From: Diphasiastrum complanatum
Lineage: Eukaryota > Streptophyta > Lycopodiopsida > Lycopodiales > Lycopodiaceae
Assembly (NCBI GenBank): GCA_029204225.1
Contig: CM055100.1
Span: 7,578,713-7,642,712, forward strand
DNA: 64,000 bases
Direction of reading: 5' to 3'
Part shown: positions 12,421 through 23,017 of the stretch, one piece after another
Position numbering within the stretch: the stretch's first letter is position 1
Layout: every line of letters starts with the position of its first letter
Notes under the pieces: generated by a model
Seen by the model: the letters and a program-made list of their open reading frames with translations, nothing else
The model's database searches: none
Told to the model about the DNA's origin: nothing
Translations under genes and position numbers: made by a program

Positions 12421-13098
12421 ATGGTGTGCATCAGGCAGGCAACAGTGGACGACCTTCTGGCTATGCAGAGCTGCAACCTCATGTGCCTGCCCGAGAATTA
12501 CCAAATGAAATACTACTTTTATCACATCTTGTCATGGCCGCAGCTGCTGTATGTGGCAGAGGATTACAACAAAAAGATCGTAGGGTATGTGCTTGCAAAG
12601 ATGGAAGAGGAGAGCACGGAGTGCCATGGCCACATTACGTCGTTGGCGGTGCTGCGCACTCACAGGAAGCTGGGGTTGGCCACCAAGCTCATGACCGCGG
12701 CCCAAACGGCGATGCAGGAGGTGTTCGGAGCGGAATATGTGTCGCTGCATGTTCGCAAGAGCAACCGTGCTGCCTGTCATCTCTACACAGAAACCCTAGG
12801 CTACAAGATCAACGACATTGAGGCCAAATATTATGCTGATAGTGAAGATGCTTATGATATGAGGAAGACTTTTCGATTGAAAAGCGAGAAGGCCGGCAGC
12901 GTCGATGCGAAATCGGACAAGGCTGTTCCTGAGAAAAAGTCCCCGTCCGAGGGAAGAGGTGGGGTAGGGAAAAAAGGATTAGATTCTTCTGGGATAAGGC
13001 GGGGCAGGAATGATAAAGCTGAAGTGAAAACCACGGCTGCAACCCCTGAGAGTGGTGAACATGATGGGAAGGAGGGGAAAGGAGGAGGTGGAACTTGA
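12421..13098 (+). CDS. NAA10: N-alpha-acetyltransferase catalytic subunit NAA10 (NatA)
   Basis: A single uninterrupted frame of 225 residues. NAA10 is the catalytic subunit of the ribosome-associated NatA complex; with NAA15 it acetylates N-termini such as Ala, Ser, Thr and Gly that methionine aminopeptidase has exposed. Residues 1-150 form the GNAT domain: the [10 protein letters not shown] substrate-loop motif (about 23-32), the acetyl-CoA motif RKLGLA (82-87), and the conserved [16 protein letters not shown] and [15 protein letters not shown] blocks. Residues 151-225 are a Lys/Gly/Glu-rich tail of low complexity, as in other NAA10 proteins, ending GKGGGGT. I chose the ATG at 12421 (context GTGGCCATGG) because MVCIRQAT is the conserved N-terminus. 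The absence of introns is notable: it may be natural in this lineage or mark a retrocopy, though no poly-A tract follows. The frame has no damage. Confidence 0.93.
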   Translation: MVCIRQATVDDLLAMQSCNLMCLPENYQMKYYFYHILSWPQLLYVAEDYNKKIVGYVLAKMEEESTECHGHITSLAVLRTHRKLGLATKLMTAAQTAMQEVFGAEYVSLHVRKSNRAACHLYTETLGYKINDIEAKYYADSEDAYDMRKTFRLKSEKAGSVDAKSDKAVPEKKSPSEGRGGVGKKGLDSSGIRRGRNDKAEVKTTAATPESGEHDGKEGKGGGGT

Positions 13099-14948
13099 AG
13101 ACATGGCAAATAAGCTTCCGTTTTCATATGAGTTATGGGACATCTTTATAAGCTCTGAATATGCTTCCAATATAAACTTTTAGGTTTGCTAGCATTGAAT
13201 CTATTATGGAACAGTGTATAAGTAATATCTAATGTTTTTCAGTGGAAATCATTACCCTTATGGGTAAACCCTAGGACTACTATGCATTTCTCCTTTGAAG
13301 ATTATATGTTGTTGATTATTTCGATCAAAATACAGTTTGGCTTTGTCCACCTCATGATGTTTATATATCGAACGTATAGTGGTATAGTTGCTTGACTTGA
13401 ATCTAGAAATTAACCTTTGGAGTACCCAATTTGTTGTTAATGGCTACCTTTGTATTTTTTAGTTCCAATGATCTTCTCCTTGAAATTGCAGTCGAACTCT
13501 GTCGTCGGTGTGCATGTTTGCTTTTAGTTTTGTAGAATACCTTGTGAGGTGAAGCTTTAGTGAAACAGGCTTTCTGATTGCAGTTTTTGATAAAAGCAAT
13601 CGCTATCATTGAGATATTGAGATTTCTTCTATAGTGTGTAGACCTTTAATTTCCTTAATGGAGGTAGACATTTATTCAAGAGAGTGCTGTGATTTGAACT
13701 GCTCCAGTGGTAGTGTGATAGTGAATGTTCAATGGAAATTCAGACTCCATTGTCTTCTTGTTGATTGTTTTTTGGCAGCCATGTAACTTTGGTCATGTGA
13801 CTTCACAACATAAAACGCCTTAAACTTCAAGTCCTATCTCTAACATAAAATCCCATCTTACTATCAAGGGGTAGATACAAAATAAACGTCAAACACACTC
13901 CCTAAACCTTCAACTCGTGAACATCTAATCTGCAAGTACATCTGCCATGAGCATCAGCTCCAAGTATCTCTTGTATCGGATGAAAGATCCTGATCTTATT
14001 ATATATTCTGTAAGAATCTGATCCAAGTAATAAAATCTGATGTAGATATAAAATCTTCATAGCTTTGTCCTGCTTCCTTTTGCTGATGTCCATTTCCAAT
14101 AGTATCTTCATATGAAGTCCAATCATGCCGATATTGTCTTCATGCAACTTCTATATGCTCCTTAGCACTCTCCTGGATTACTTGTCTTTATATAAGTACT
14201 TATGTAGTTAACCATCTTGCATTTTTCTCATTCTTCTCATGTTGACTAACCATACAACCATCTGCATTAGATGCAATTCTTTTGTTGCAGTTGCCCTAAT
14301 TATGTTTGTCTATTTGATAGCTTTGTAGAACATGCTTTTCAGTGTCAATGGATGAGCTGTCGACAATGACCTCATCCCCTATGCCATGTGCGATATATCA
14401 CATGACGTTGATTGTGCATCCATCGTCTCTTGTAAAGCGCAGAATTGATCCTCCTCCAATTGAGAAATCTAATGCAGTCTTTCATTCATCACTCGTTCTC
14501 TACATCTCCGTCTTTACTCTCACTCCTTTCTTTGTCTTTCTCGTCTTTCTCTCCAATATTGGTCTTTGGACATAAAAATACAAAACAATCGATTTTATAA
14601 TCTCGGCATTCAGAGGGTTGAGGATCAATTTTTTTCGAATGGGTTCGACCCAATATCGAATCGGATCGGGTCTAATATTTTTCGATCCATAATTTTTTTA
14701 ATTATGAATTTCGATCACACGAATCGTGCGTTAGTAATTCCATACAGACAAGTGGTATTTTCATTTCATCATTGCTCACGTCTTTTAAGATATCATACAA
14801 TCTTATCAGAAAGACTGGTCACATGAATTCAAATCTTCGAGGATTGTCTTTAATCAATGATTTTTCTTTTATAAATCCATCAATTAATTTATAGGGTATT
14901 ACAATTTAACCTTCAGCTTATTGTGCTCACTCCTCTATATCTGTCAGA
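13099..14948. other. intergenic DNA downstream of NAA10
   Basis: No gene recognised. The first 200 bases probably hold the NAA10 3' UTR. Short open frames at 13902-14147 (minus) and 14342-14575 (plus) look random. The stretch is AT-rich without obvious repeats. Confidence 0.4.
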
Positions 14949-15250
14949 ATGGTTGAACATGGCATAGACAGAGGCGGTCATCTAATCCAAAGACGAGTGA
15001 TAATGTTGCTCGACATTGATGAAGACTCCAACATTACCTTTGAAGATTCTCCTCCTGCTAATTACTTTTCAAGCGTGAAAGAGGTTTCTTCTAAAGAACC
15101 AGAACCGGAACAACCTGGTCCATAAGAATTTATTAATACGCCACTTCGTGATCTCCCAACGTTCAAATTATTAACAATTTTGTTAATAATATGCGCAGCT
15201 TTATACGTATACAGCTTGACTATGTCACTATATTACATAATCCCTTTGAT
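14949..15250 (+). other. unknown small ORF, acidic head and hydrophobic tail split by a stop
   Basis: An ATG-started frame of 58 codons runs 14949-15125 and ends EPEPEQPGP. After the TAA the same frame stays open for about 42 more codons to about 15250 and turns strongly hydrophobic (LLTILLIICAALYVYSL), as a membrane segment would. This reads like one small acidic protein with a C-terminal membrane anchor interrupted by a stop. I do not recognise a family. It lies on the strand opposite the tRNA-Asp primer site at 15632 and could equally be chance. Confidence 0.25.
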
Positions 15251-15631
15251 GTAGAAATTTTGCGCACAATTATATACAAGAAAGCTTTGGCATTATTGCA
15301 TCTTTGGATTCGGATATTGTTTTTGTTTTTATTGCAACACTCTTGTTTCATGGCCATGCATAGTTTACTATCGCTCTCACAATATCATGATAACAATCCT
15401 CATGTCGCTTGGTCCATCAAAACTCTCCTTCAGTTTTTAAAAGGTTCCCCAGAATCGTAATTTCCTGTTCAAGCAAGGGAATAAACCTTGTAAAATAATC
15501 GGCCTGTTGTCCAAGAAATAGTCTAAGCGAGTCTCTATCTTGTATGCTTCTAGGAAAATTTCTTCTGGACATTTTGAATCATATTCCTTGAACCACAGAA
15601 TAATAATTTCCCACGAGTTGATATCTCCTTC

Positions 15632-15649
15632 TCCCCGGCAACGGCGCCA
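15632..15649 (-). promoter_or_regulatory. tRNA-Asp primer binding site (perfect)
   Basis: TCCCCGGCAACGGCGCCA on the plus strand equals the 18 bases at the 3' end of plant tRNA-Asp, so its complement is a perfect primer site for a minus-strand Tat/Athila-type element. By rule the 5' LTR should lie at higher coordinates (from about 15655) and gag at lower coordinates. Neither is recognisable. The unknown spliced gene described below occupies the place where the LTR should be. Confidence 0.85.
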
Positions 15650-15654
15650 AAATT

Positions 15655-17284
15655 CAGCTTATGTCGTGGCTCACTGAATTAGCCTTATTAGCAATTTAAT
15701 GTAGTATTTGAGATGTCGTTCTCCAAATAGAGAGATTTAGAGGTATTATACTCATGAAAGTTATCATTATGTGTAAAAGATGAATAAATTGGTTATCAAC
15801 TGATATTTGATACAGGCGGCCAGTACAACCTTTATGTTTCAAATAACGATTTCACCAATTGTTGATAATTCTTTAGTACTAGTTCTCTCCCATACACTAA
15901 CTATGTATGAGTAATGTTGGATCGAGTGATTAAACAATCAACTTCACACACAACAACATATAAAAAACATAGCAAAATGTGAGCGTGTAAGCAGTTTGGA
16001 CCAGTACATGGTTTTGTGGCCATCCCATCACTCTTGTCTGTAGACAGACAATGTACGGTGCTCGTGACTTTTTGAGCAAATCCATGCTATGCAAGAGTCC
16101 GCAAACCAACTTGTTGTTCTTAAGATTTTAAGCTATAATAATGATTTAGTCATTACCCAAGAAACTATAAGTGCAAAGTGTGAAAGTAGGAATTTGTGAA
16201 TGCACACTCATACTAAGACCGGGGCAATTCTATGTCATTCCGACCTTATGAATGTATACATTCTTAGCACAAATCCATGTACCTAAAAGGACTTACAACA
16301 AGTACGCAAATCCTTGTTTAGAAAATCGTCAAAAGACTGTTAAAAGCTGTAGAGTTATCATCATTCTTATAGTAAGCACTGATATGTTAGCATTAATTGC
16401 GTGAAACGGAGACGCATTTATCGTACTACGATTACAAGTCATACTACTTTCTTTCACATTTTTTTTTTATCAAACATAGTCGTTTACTTACTCCGTCACC
16501 CTGCATTTTGAGGCTTATCAATAAAAAAAAGTAAAATTCATGCATCGCTAACATGAATGGTACTAGACGAAACCGATTCTTGTGAGGCGATCACGATTGC
16601 AGTGGTAGTTGAGAAGATTGACCTTCCGTATCCATTTCTAATAATAGTCATTGCGTGGTTACACGTATATGAGAAGTCCAATTACTTTATAGTAGCTTCC
16701 AAATGGGTTTACGGTCTTCTTCATACAGAGTAATCTGGAGCATAGATGTTATGAGTGTCATACGTACCTTATATTTGTTGTCAACTGAAGTATACCTAAA
16801 CCCTTCGTGCAATATATGTTGTAAAACTGTATGAGAAAGAGATAGTAGTGAGTATTATCACCTGTCCATTTCTGTGGAGAGTTCTTTACTGATCACAAGA
16901 CATGTACACATATATGGCATTCTTTTAGCATCATTTCTACCATTAACCATCTCTAGAATGCGGCTACGGGATCTTTATAGCAAAATTACACATAAGATTG
17001 TGAAGAATTAGTGAGTATATCATTGTCATAAAAGCGAGCAATGGTATGTATTATGATCATTAGCGCTAAACAGTGCTTTTTGCCCACATAAGTCAGTGCT
17101 GGCAACGTTATCACACTTGGTAGATAAGTCCAGTCGAAAGTAATATCATAAAAGAGTTCATCAATGATACCAAAATCCTGCGTAAAATGTGAGCATAAAA
17201 ATGCTTCACATGGATAAACTCAAATACTCTATATCGGTAACATAAATGTAAAAAAAGTCTCCCTGAATGGCTACTAGTGGAAAA
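15655..17284 (-). other. hairpin-rich non-coding stretch 3' of the unknown spliced gene
   Basis: About 1.6 kb without ORFs but full of short perfect hairpins, for example TTGTCTG-TAGA-CAGACAA (16033-16050), GAATGTATACATTC (16250-16263) and TGTGAGCAT-AAAA-ATGC-TTCACA (about 17188-17211). It also contains three examples of a recurring hairpin with the loop sequence AATCC (16075-16088, 16266-16280, 16306-16317), also found in the intron of the adjacent gene. It may be a 3' UTR, an LTR or the leader of an unusual element. Confidence 0.4.
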
Positions 17285-19983
17285 CTAGAGACGTCCGGTT
17301 GCTGAAACGCTGATTTGTCTTCTAACACTGTCTTCTTCATCCTGCACATCGATTAGGATCTGTAAAAATTCAGCTTTTTGATTGGTAAGTCTTCTTTGTT
17401 TCCATTGCTCTGTCCTTCCTTTGCTTTGTAATCTGAGACACGCTTTTTTCTTCTCTGTTCCTGAACGCGAGATGACTGAGTTCGGAGTATTCAAATTGAA
17501 AGAGCCCGTCCTTTTGTTTGAGTTTTGAAATTATTTGTCTTGGAGGATAGAAAAACTGGGACGTTTTAAGAGGCGTTCTATTTCTCGGATATTCTCGGCA
17601 TCTCCTAAAGGTGCAAGTAATTTGGCAGAGGAGTCCTTAGCCAGTTCAATAGAGGCATTAATCATGTACTGGCGGATAAAGAAAAAAGTGATATGAGATT
17701 TTACCACATCCCTAGCAGCTTTATTTAGCCACATGAAGAAGACATTTATCTGATTCTGGAGGAAAGCACCAGGAAAAAACTTGGCCAGATTATTCATAAT
17801 GAACCAGATAGGATCAAACCAAATGATGGAAGAACTATTTTTACATTTATCACCACATCTACATTTGAAAAAGTATCTTTTCTAGTTCCAGATTCTGGCT
17901 TGGTGAAGGTTCATTCTATTGAAGTCAGTCTCAAAGTGTCCTCTGGTCCTGGCCCAGACCTGCTCAGAGGGACAACGGAAGGGCTCAAATTTGTTCATGT
18001 GGATAATGGTATAAAAAAAAAACAGGGGTCTCGAGTGAGGGATTTTTGTGCAAAGCGGCCAATTTGCAAACTTGTTTTTCTTTTTCTATCAAATAAGTCA
18101 TCAGAATCCAAAGGTCAATAGGTATTGGTGCGAGGAAATTAACAGAAGGGAGACTCCAAAGCTTGTAAGAAGTGAGAGTAGATTTAAACTCAATGATTCT
18201 AGCAGGCACAAAAGGGACTTGGCAATTTTTGGATTGACAAAAATCAGAGGAAGAAAGGTCACCAATATCGCAAATGTCTTGAGAAAAGATCTCGAGCTGA
18301 GAGGCACTATCTTCATCAAGGTCTTCAGTATAAACAAGCGGGTGAGGAGAGGTGGGAGCATCAAAAGCAATAGGTTTAGTGATAGTAGGGGAAATACCAT
18401 TTTCATTTTCTAGACACATAAACACTTTTCTGATGTGTGAATTGCAGAACTTTTTTTCCTCTTCAAACTTTTCAGCAAAATCATTAAGATGACTATAAAG
18501 ATTTTCCACAAGGTTCAACGGTTGTTTTTTCTTAACAAACTCCAAATAAATCTTTACCCAATCGATGGTCTCTAGTAAATCAATCAGACAAAGAATCTTA
18601 TCCTTAGTTCCAGCAGAAGCACAAGTAGCCTATCAGTGTTAATAATAAAATTATGTAACTCAACGGCCTTCTTCATACAACAAATAATAGTCTGAACAAA
18701 AAGGTTAGGAGGAGGTAGGGGCTCCCCATAACCCAAAGTTGCAGCTTCTTGAAACTATCCTGTGGACTAAGACATACAAAAAGGACCTTTGTTAGCTTAT
18801 GAATCGGATAAAGAGCTTCAATACTATTCCACCCAAGGAATAATTGGATTTACACCACCGGGATGCAAGAGAGAGAGTTACAAGACACCACTTAGTTCCT
18901 CTTGACAAAGCAAGACTGAAGCTCTTTAAAGCCTTTATTCATAATCCAACAAGGTAAAGTACAGTTGAAAAGTAAAATACAGTACTAAAAAGCACCATAA
19001 AGCATAATCACTTTCAAGACGTCCAGCTGATACCTACCACCATCCCACAAAACAAAACCGCTCAAGTTAGTTTAGTGAGGAAGATAGGTTTCGTAGCTGA
19101 ACGACAGTTGTTATTCATGTCCAAAAGAAGTTATACTACTTAACAGCTTTGAATAGCATTTTAAAACATAGTCCAGTCTTTCCAAACAACACAGTGTTTT
19201 GGCGATAGGCCAAGCCGTTATATCATCGTATCAGGACAAGTGCCATATTGATCAGCTTACGGTCAATTGGTCTGTATCAGTTCGTTTTAATCAAAGAGGA
19301 GTATGAAAAGTTAAACCGTTAGGAGTTTTATTTAGCCAAAGGACTTGGTGTGAACATGTGTGCTGGTATCAAAGCAAATCCATGCTATACTAACCCAAGT
19401 GACCCTTACGACGTAAGGTATGTCACACACTGCTGTTCATACTCCTGAGCATATCCATGCTTTCCAGTTGTATTTCACCAAAAGTCTAAAGTAACACTAA
19501 TAGAGGAAAGGTGAAGTGTTACTCTGAATGTTATATCAGAATGATATAATATCCACGGTATAAGGACACTGTATAGGAAAGATGTCATTAAAACAGAGTA
19601 AGAGACTACCAGTGTTTATATTGGATAGTAGGGCAGATCCGTGCCATTCTACTCCCTTAGTATAGACTATGATTCTTACGCATATGCATGCTGTCTAAGA
19701 TTATAATACTGTAGTCCTTACTGTTACTTTTAGTGACCAATTCTTATTTCCAGGTATTTCATTTGTTTTGAGTGTGGTCTTATGTCGTTACTTACTTTCG
19801 AACAAGGGAAGTCGAAAAGCGGAAAGAAGAGCGGAAAGAAAGAGTGAACTTATGTAGAGTGACGGTATATCATAGTCTTTATGGAACCAAAACCACCATG
19901 CTTACCAAAGTTGTGAAAAGTATATTTAAACTCGAAAGGTGTACCTGAATAGTTGTAGACGTAGCTTCTTGAGAGGCAGCCAT
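17285..19983 (-). pseudogene. unrecognised spliced gene, copy 1
   Basis: On the minus strand an ATG at 19983-19981 in good context starts MAASQEATSTT. A consensus donor (GTAAGC) follows at 19905 (an earlier GTACAC at 19944 is possible). A frame reopens after an AG at 18756-18755, giving a likely intron of 1.15 kb, and runs with breaks to a stop at 17285. Breaks: a one-base deletion near 18640, and stop or frame changes between 17985 and 17797 and near 17520. Readable blocks include an EF-hand-free acidic segment with SASQLEIFSQDICDI, a hydrophobic block (VNFLAPIPIDLW), a Cys cluster (CRCGDKC), GDAENIREIERLL, and a Lys/Arg-rich C-terminus. I know no family with these blocks. A basic tail would suit a nucleic-acid-binding structural protein of a mobile element or integrated virus, but that is inference. 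A rearranged second copy lies at 21440-22848. Confidence 0.55.
18755..19905 (-). other. intron of the unknown gene with recurring hairpins
   Basis: The inferred 1.15 kb intron keeps about 170 bp of sequence (18960-19130) also found in copy 2. It carries four versions of one small hairpin: AGCA-AATCCA-TGCT at 19373-19386, AGCA-TATCCA-TGCT at 19448-19461, GCA-GATCCG-TGC at 19633-19644 and GCATATGCATGC at 19680-19691. Some sit inside longer stems (for example GTAT/ATAC around the first). Read in sense, three of the loops contain ATGGAT. Confidence 0.5.
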
Positions 19984-20061
19984 AGTAGTTTTTTAACTGA
20001 CTGAGTTCTTATTCTTTTAGAGCATAAGAAAGCCAAGAAACTGTGTTGATGAAAAAAAAAA

Positions 20062-20608
20062 TGAGGCCATCCACGCCTCTATACATTCGCGACCATTTGA
20101 AGAGCTTTCGAACTCCATGAAGAATTCAAACAGTTGCAAGAAACATCAAATGGGCAATCTTTGCCGACAAAAGTGCTTTTGCAAGACATTAATGAGCGAA
20201 GAAATTTTGATCCATCCAACAATATCCATCTATCCACCTTCACCACTTCCGAGATTACAACACCCCCTATCACACCCACTCCATCTTCCTCTCACCGTCG
20301 TTCAGTAACCCCTTGTGTGGCATTCACATCATGTCTCAGAAATACTAAGCTTGTGTACATCATCTGTTGAATCATCTGCGTGAGCAATTGAAAGCAAGTC
20401 ATCAACGAGCCAGCTCCACCCTGCTTCAATTCAAATCTTCTAGAGATGCTCACAACCCTTAGAAGCTTCATCTCCCGCGGAGCAGCACATCAAAGCAAAC
20501 CTTGATCTACAAACTGCACCGACCTTGACTTCTCCAGCACCATAAAGAGCGGGGTTCTTTACATTGCACTTGGCGTGGGACCGCCAAGTTCTTAACGGAG
20601 GGGATAAT
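20062..20608 (+). pseudogene. 3' internal end of a Ty3/gypsy element
   Basis: Decayed coding-like sequence (for example a frame at 20134-20370) leads into a purine run, GGAGGGGATAA, at about 20598-20608, which reads as the polypurine tract before a 3' LTR. No enzymatic domain remains readable. Confidence 0.4.
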
Positions 20609-21430
20609 GTAGGCTGATATTCCAAGAAATATTCTAGCCATCCTACGGAACATCTTTAAAAATGCAAACAAGATAGAATTTAAACGCAGAACTTGCCCAT
20701 CAAGTTTAGGCTTTTACTTTATCCGTAATGACTTAAGTTATTCAGTTCTAAGTTTAAATTGTCATGGGCACTGCACATAGGTATGTAATTTCAAGTTATG
20801 TAAAAGCTAGTCACAAAGGCCTATTGGGGGTTTGTCTCATGGCACCAATGTGATTCAAAGTTAAGTTAGTCTATGTGGCTTACTTGTCCCACAGTGCATT
20901 TCTGTAAGTGACCATCACTCCAAGTATAAATAGGAGTGGAAGAGTCCATTTTCGAGAAGAACCTCATTTGCAATATATGCCTATCTTTTCTCTCTGAGTG
21001 TTCTCCCTTGTGTGGTTTCATGTATTGTGTAACTTCACATTGTATTGTACACTACTTGATCTTGCAACAAGTTAGTTAATCTAGGCCCTCCATTCTCTAG
21101 TAGGTTAAGCCTTAGAGGAGTAGATTTTAGGTTAAGCTGTCTTTCTTGTTTGGCCTTTCACAAGTAGGTTAAGCCTTTGTGAAGTTGGATTTTAGGTGAA
21201 GTCGTCATTTGGTTTTAGTTGCTAAGTAGAGAAAAGAGATTTAGAAGAGTGGATCTTACCCATCAGAATACTCACCACCATGCTCATGACTGTCTTCTTG
21301 CATCCATATCCATGCTAGCTGGAAATAGCCTTAGTGAGGGTTAGGTGGGAGAAGCCATAACTCGTACTAGTTGGAGCCATAACTGGAAGGATGCTGAAGA
21401 GCCAAAAAACTCAGTTCATACTTCCAAAGG
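20609..21430 (+). mobile_element. gypsy-type 3' LTR (right end uncertain)
   Basis: Starts TGTAGGCTGATATTCC just after the purine tract. It has a TATA box (AAGTATAAATAGGAG, about 20918-20932) about 310 bp in, then a T-rich transcribed portion, the usual LTR plan. The right boundary is set only by where copy 2 of the unknown gene begins (about 21440). Confidence 0.5.
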
Positions 21431-21439
21431 TCTGCCAAT

Positions 21440-22848
21440 CCAAGGTGCTCATAAGATCAATAAGACATAAGATTCTATCATCGGGACCAACAACATCACA
21501 GGTGGCTCTATCAGTAGAAGTAATGAAATTGTGAATTTTAGTGGCTTTTCTCATACAACAAATAATAGTTTCTATAAAGGGGTCACCATAACTAAGTAAA
21601 ATTGCATCACAAAATCACTCTGAGGACTGAACTATAAAAACAGACCTAAGTTAGCCATATAATTGAAATAAAGACAAAGATATGATACAACCCCGATCAA
21701 AAGGTAGTCTGGTTTACATCACAAGGATGCAGAGAGAGAGAGAGAGAGAGAGTAACACAAATCTCACATAGTCCCCCTTGAACAAATCCTTTGAATCATT
21801 TTGTCTTATATGATAACATGTTTAAACGAATCTGAAAAGAACTTACAAAACAAAGCACAATAAAGTGAAGCGATTTTTAGGATACCCAACTGTTACCTGC
21901 CACCATCCCACACAACCGCACGAGTTAGTTCAGTGAGGAAGACATGTGTCATAGTTGAGCATCAATTGTCACCCATGTTCGAAACAAGATTCACTATCAG
22001 CTTAATTAAAGAAAGTATAATCATTAGTCAATCTTCTCTACCAAGTATTTTTTCACATCGTAGGTCTTGTCCTAATGTTACCGTCCCCACTTATGTTGAA
22101 AGTTTTGAAGAGGAGAAAAGATTCTACTATCCACACATACATAAGATCTTCAACTGTTTGGAAAATGAAAATGGTGTTTCTTATGAGATTCCTTCCCCAG
22201 CCATTGATCCACCACTCTCTCCTCACCCCTTGGTATTTTTTGATGATTTGGATGAAGAAAGTGCCTCCCAACTTGAAATGTTTTCCCAAGATATCTGTGA
22301 CATTGACAATCAATCTTCCTTTGAATTTTGCCAAGCTAAGATCTGCCAAGTCCCTTTAGTTCCAAGACGTACCATTGAATTAAAAGCTACTAAGACTGCC
22401 TTCAAATTCTAGAGTTTACCCACTATTAACTTTTTGGCTCCCATTCCTATGAAACTTTGGACTACACTAGCCCATATTACTGATGCCGAAATTCAAACTT
22501 GCAAACTTGCTGCCTTACATAATTCCTCTTTATCAGGCAATATATGATCAATGCTTCCATAGAACTTGCACTTGACTCGACATGTAAACTCCTTTCCAAA
22601 ATTGGTGATGCCGAAAATATACGGGAGATTGAAAGATTACTTAAAAAATTGAGTTTTTCTACTCTTCAAGACAAATACTTTCAGAATTCTGACAAGAGGA
22701 CATGAACTTTTAATCTAAACAATCCAAGCTTTGTGGTGTCTGGAAGTGGAAATAAGAAAAAGAAATATATACAATTCAGAGACAAAGGTGAACAAGGCAA
22801 CAGTGGAAAGGAAGAGTTACCAGTGAAAAAATTTAACTTTTACAGGGA
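21440..22848. pseudogene. unrecognised gene, copy 2, internally inverted
   Basis: Second copy of the unknown gene at 17285-19983, broken into two head-to-head halves. The 21440-21970 part reads on the minus strand and matches the start of exon 2 plus the adjoining intron (for example FITSTDRATC against FIINTDR in copy 1); it lacks the one-base deletion seen in copy 1. The 22000-22848 part reads on the plus strand and matches the rest: FEEEKRFYYPHI, SASQLEMFSQDICDI, a TAG stop at 22410, then INFLAPIPMKLW, GDAENIREIERLLKK and a basic C-terminus ending FNFYRE. The two copies keep protein blocks better than the bases between them, suggesting past selection. A GA run lies at 21731-21752. Confidence 0.55.
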
Positions 22849-22849
22849 G

Positions 22850-23004
22850 TGAATGTCTAGTCTTGTAGTAGTTAGATAGGTAAGGCTTCCCACTAATGAA
22901 CGATATTTAGTTGCATCAAAGGAATCACTACTATCATACTTTGAGAGTGTGATGCTAACTTCAATAGGAGTAGATGATACCTTACTATCTTTGTCAAGTT
23001 CAAG
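22850..23004 (-). pseudogene. copia RNase H fragment, inverted
   Basis: On the minus strand this short piece gives KYRSLVGSLTYLTTTRLDI, the hallmark stretch just before RNase H in Ty1/copia pol. It is joined head-to-head to a plus-strand copia integrase piece that starts at about 23018, so a rearrangement or nested deletion brought two copia fragments together. Confidence 0.7.
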
Positions 23005-23017
23005 ATTGCAAGAGAGG

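Noticed and set aside
12312-12821. 169-codon plus-strand frame overlapping NAA10
   Set aside because: It is a shadow of the NAA10 frame, starts without ATG and has no family resemblance.
18048-18413. 121-codon plus-strand frame
   Set aside because: It is the reverse shadow of the unknown gene on the minus strand, which has a homologous second copy in the coding sense.
15655-20050. Caulimovirus-type integrated virus as the explanation for the hairpin-rich unknown gene
   Set aside because: No reverse transcriptase, movement or coat-protein motifs and no tRNA-Met primer site; the site present is tRNA-Asp. Kept only as an alternative to test.
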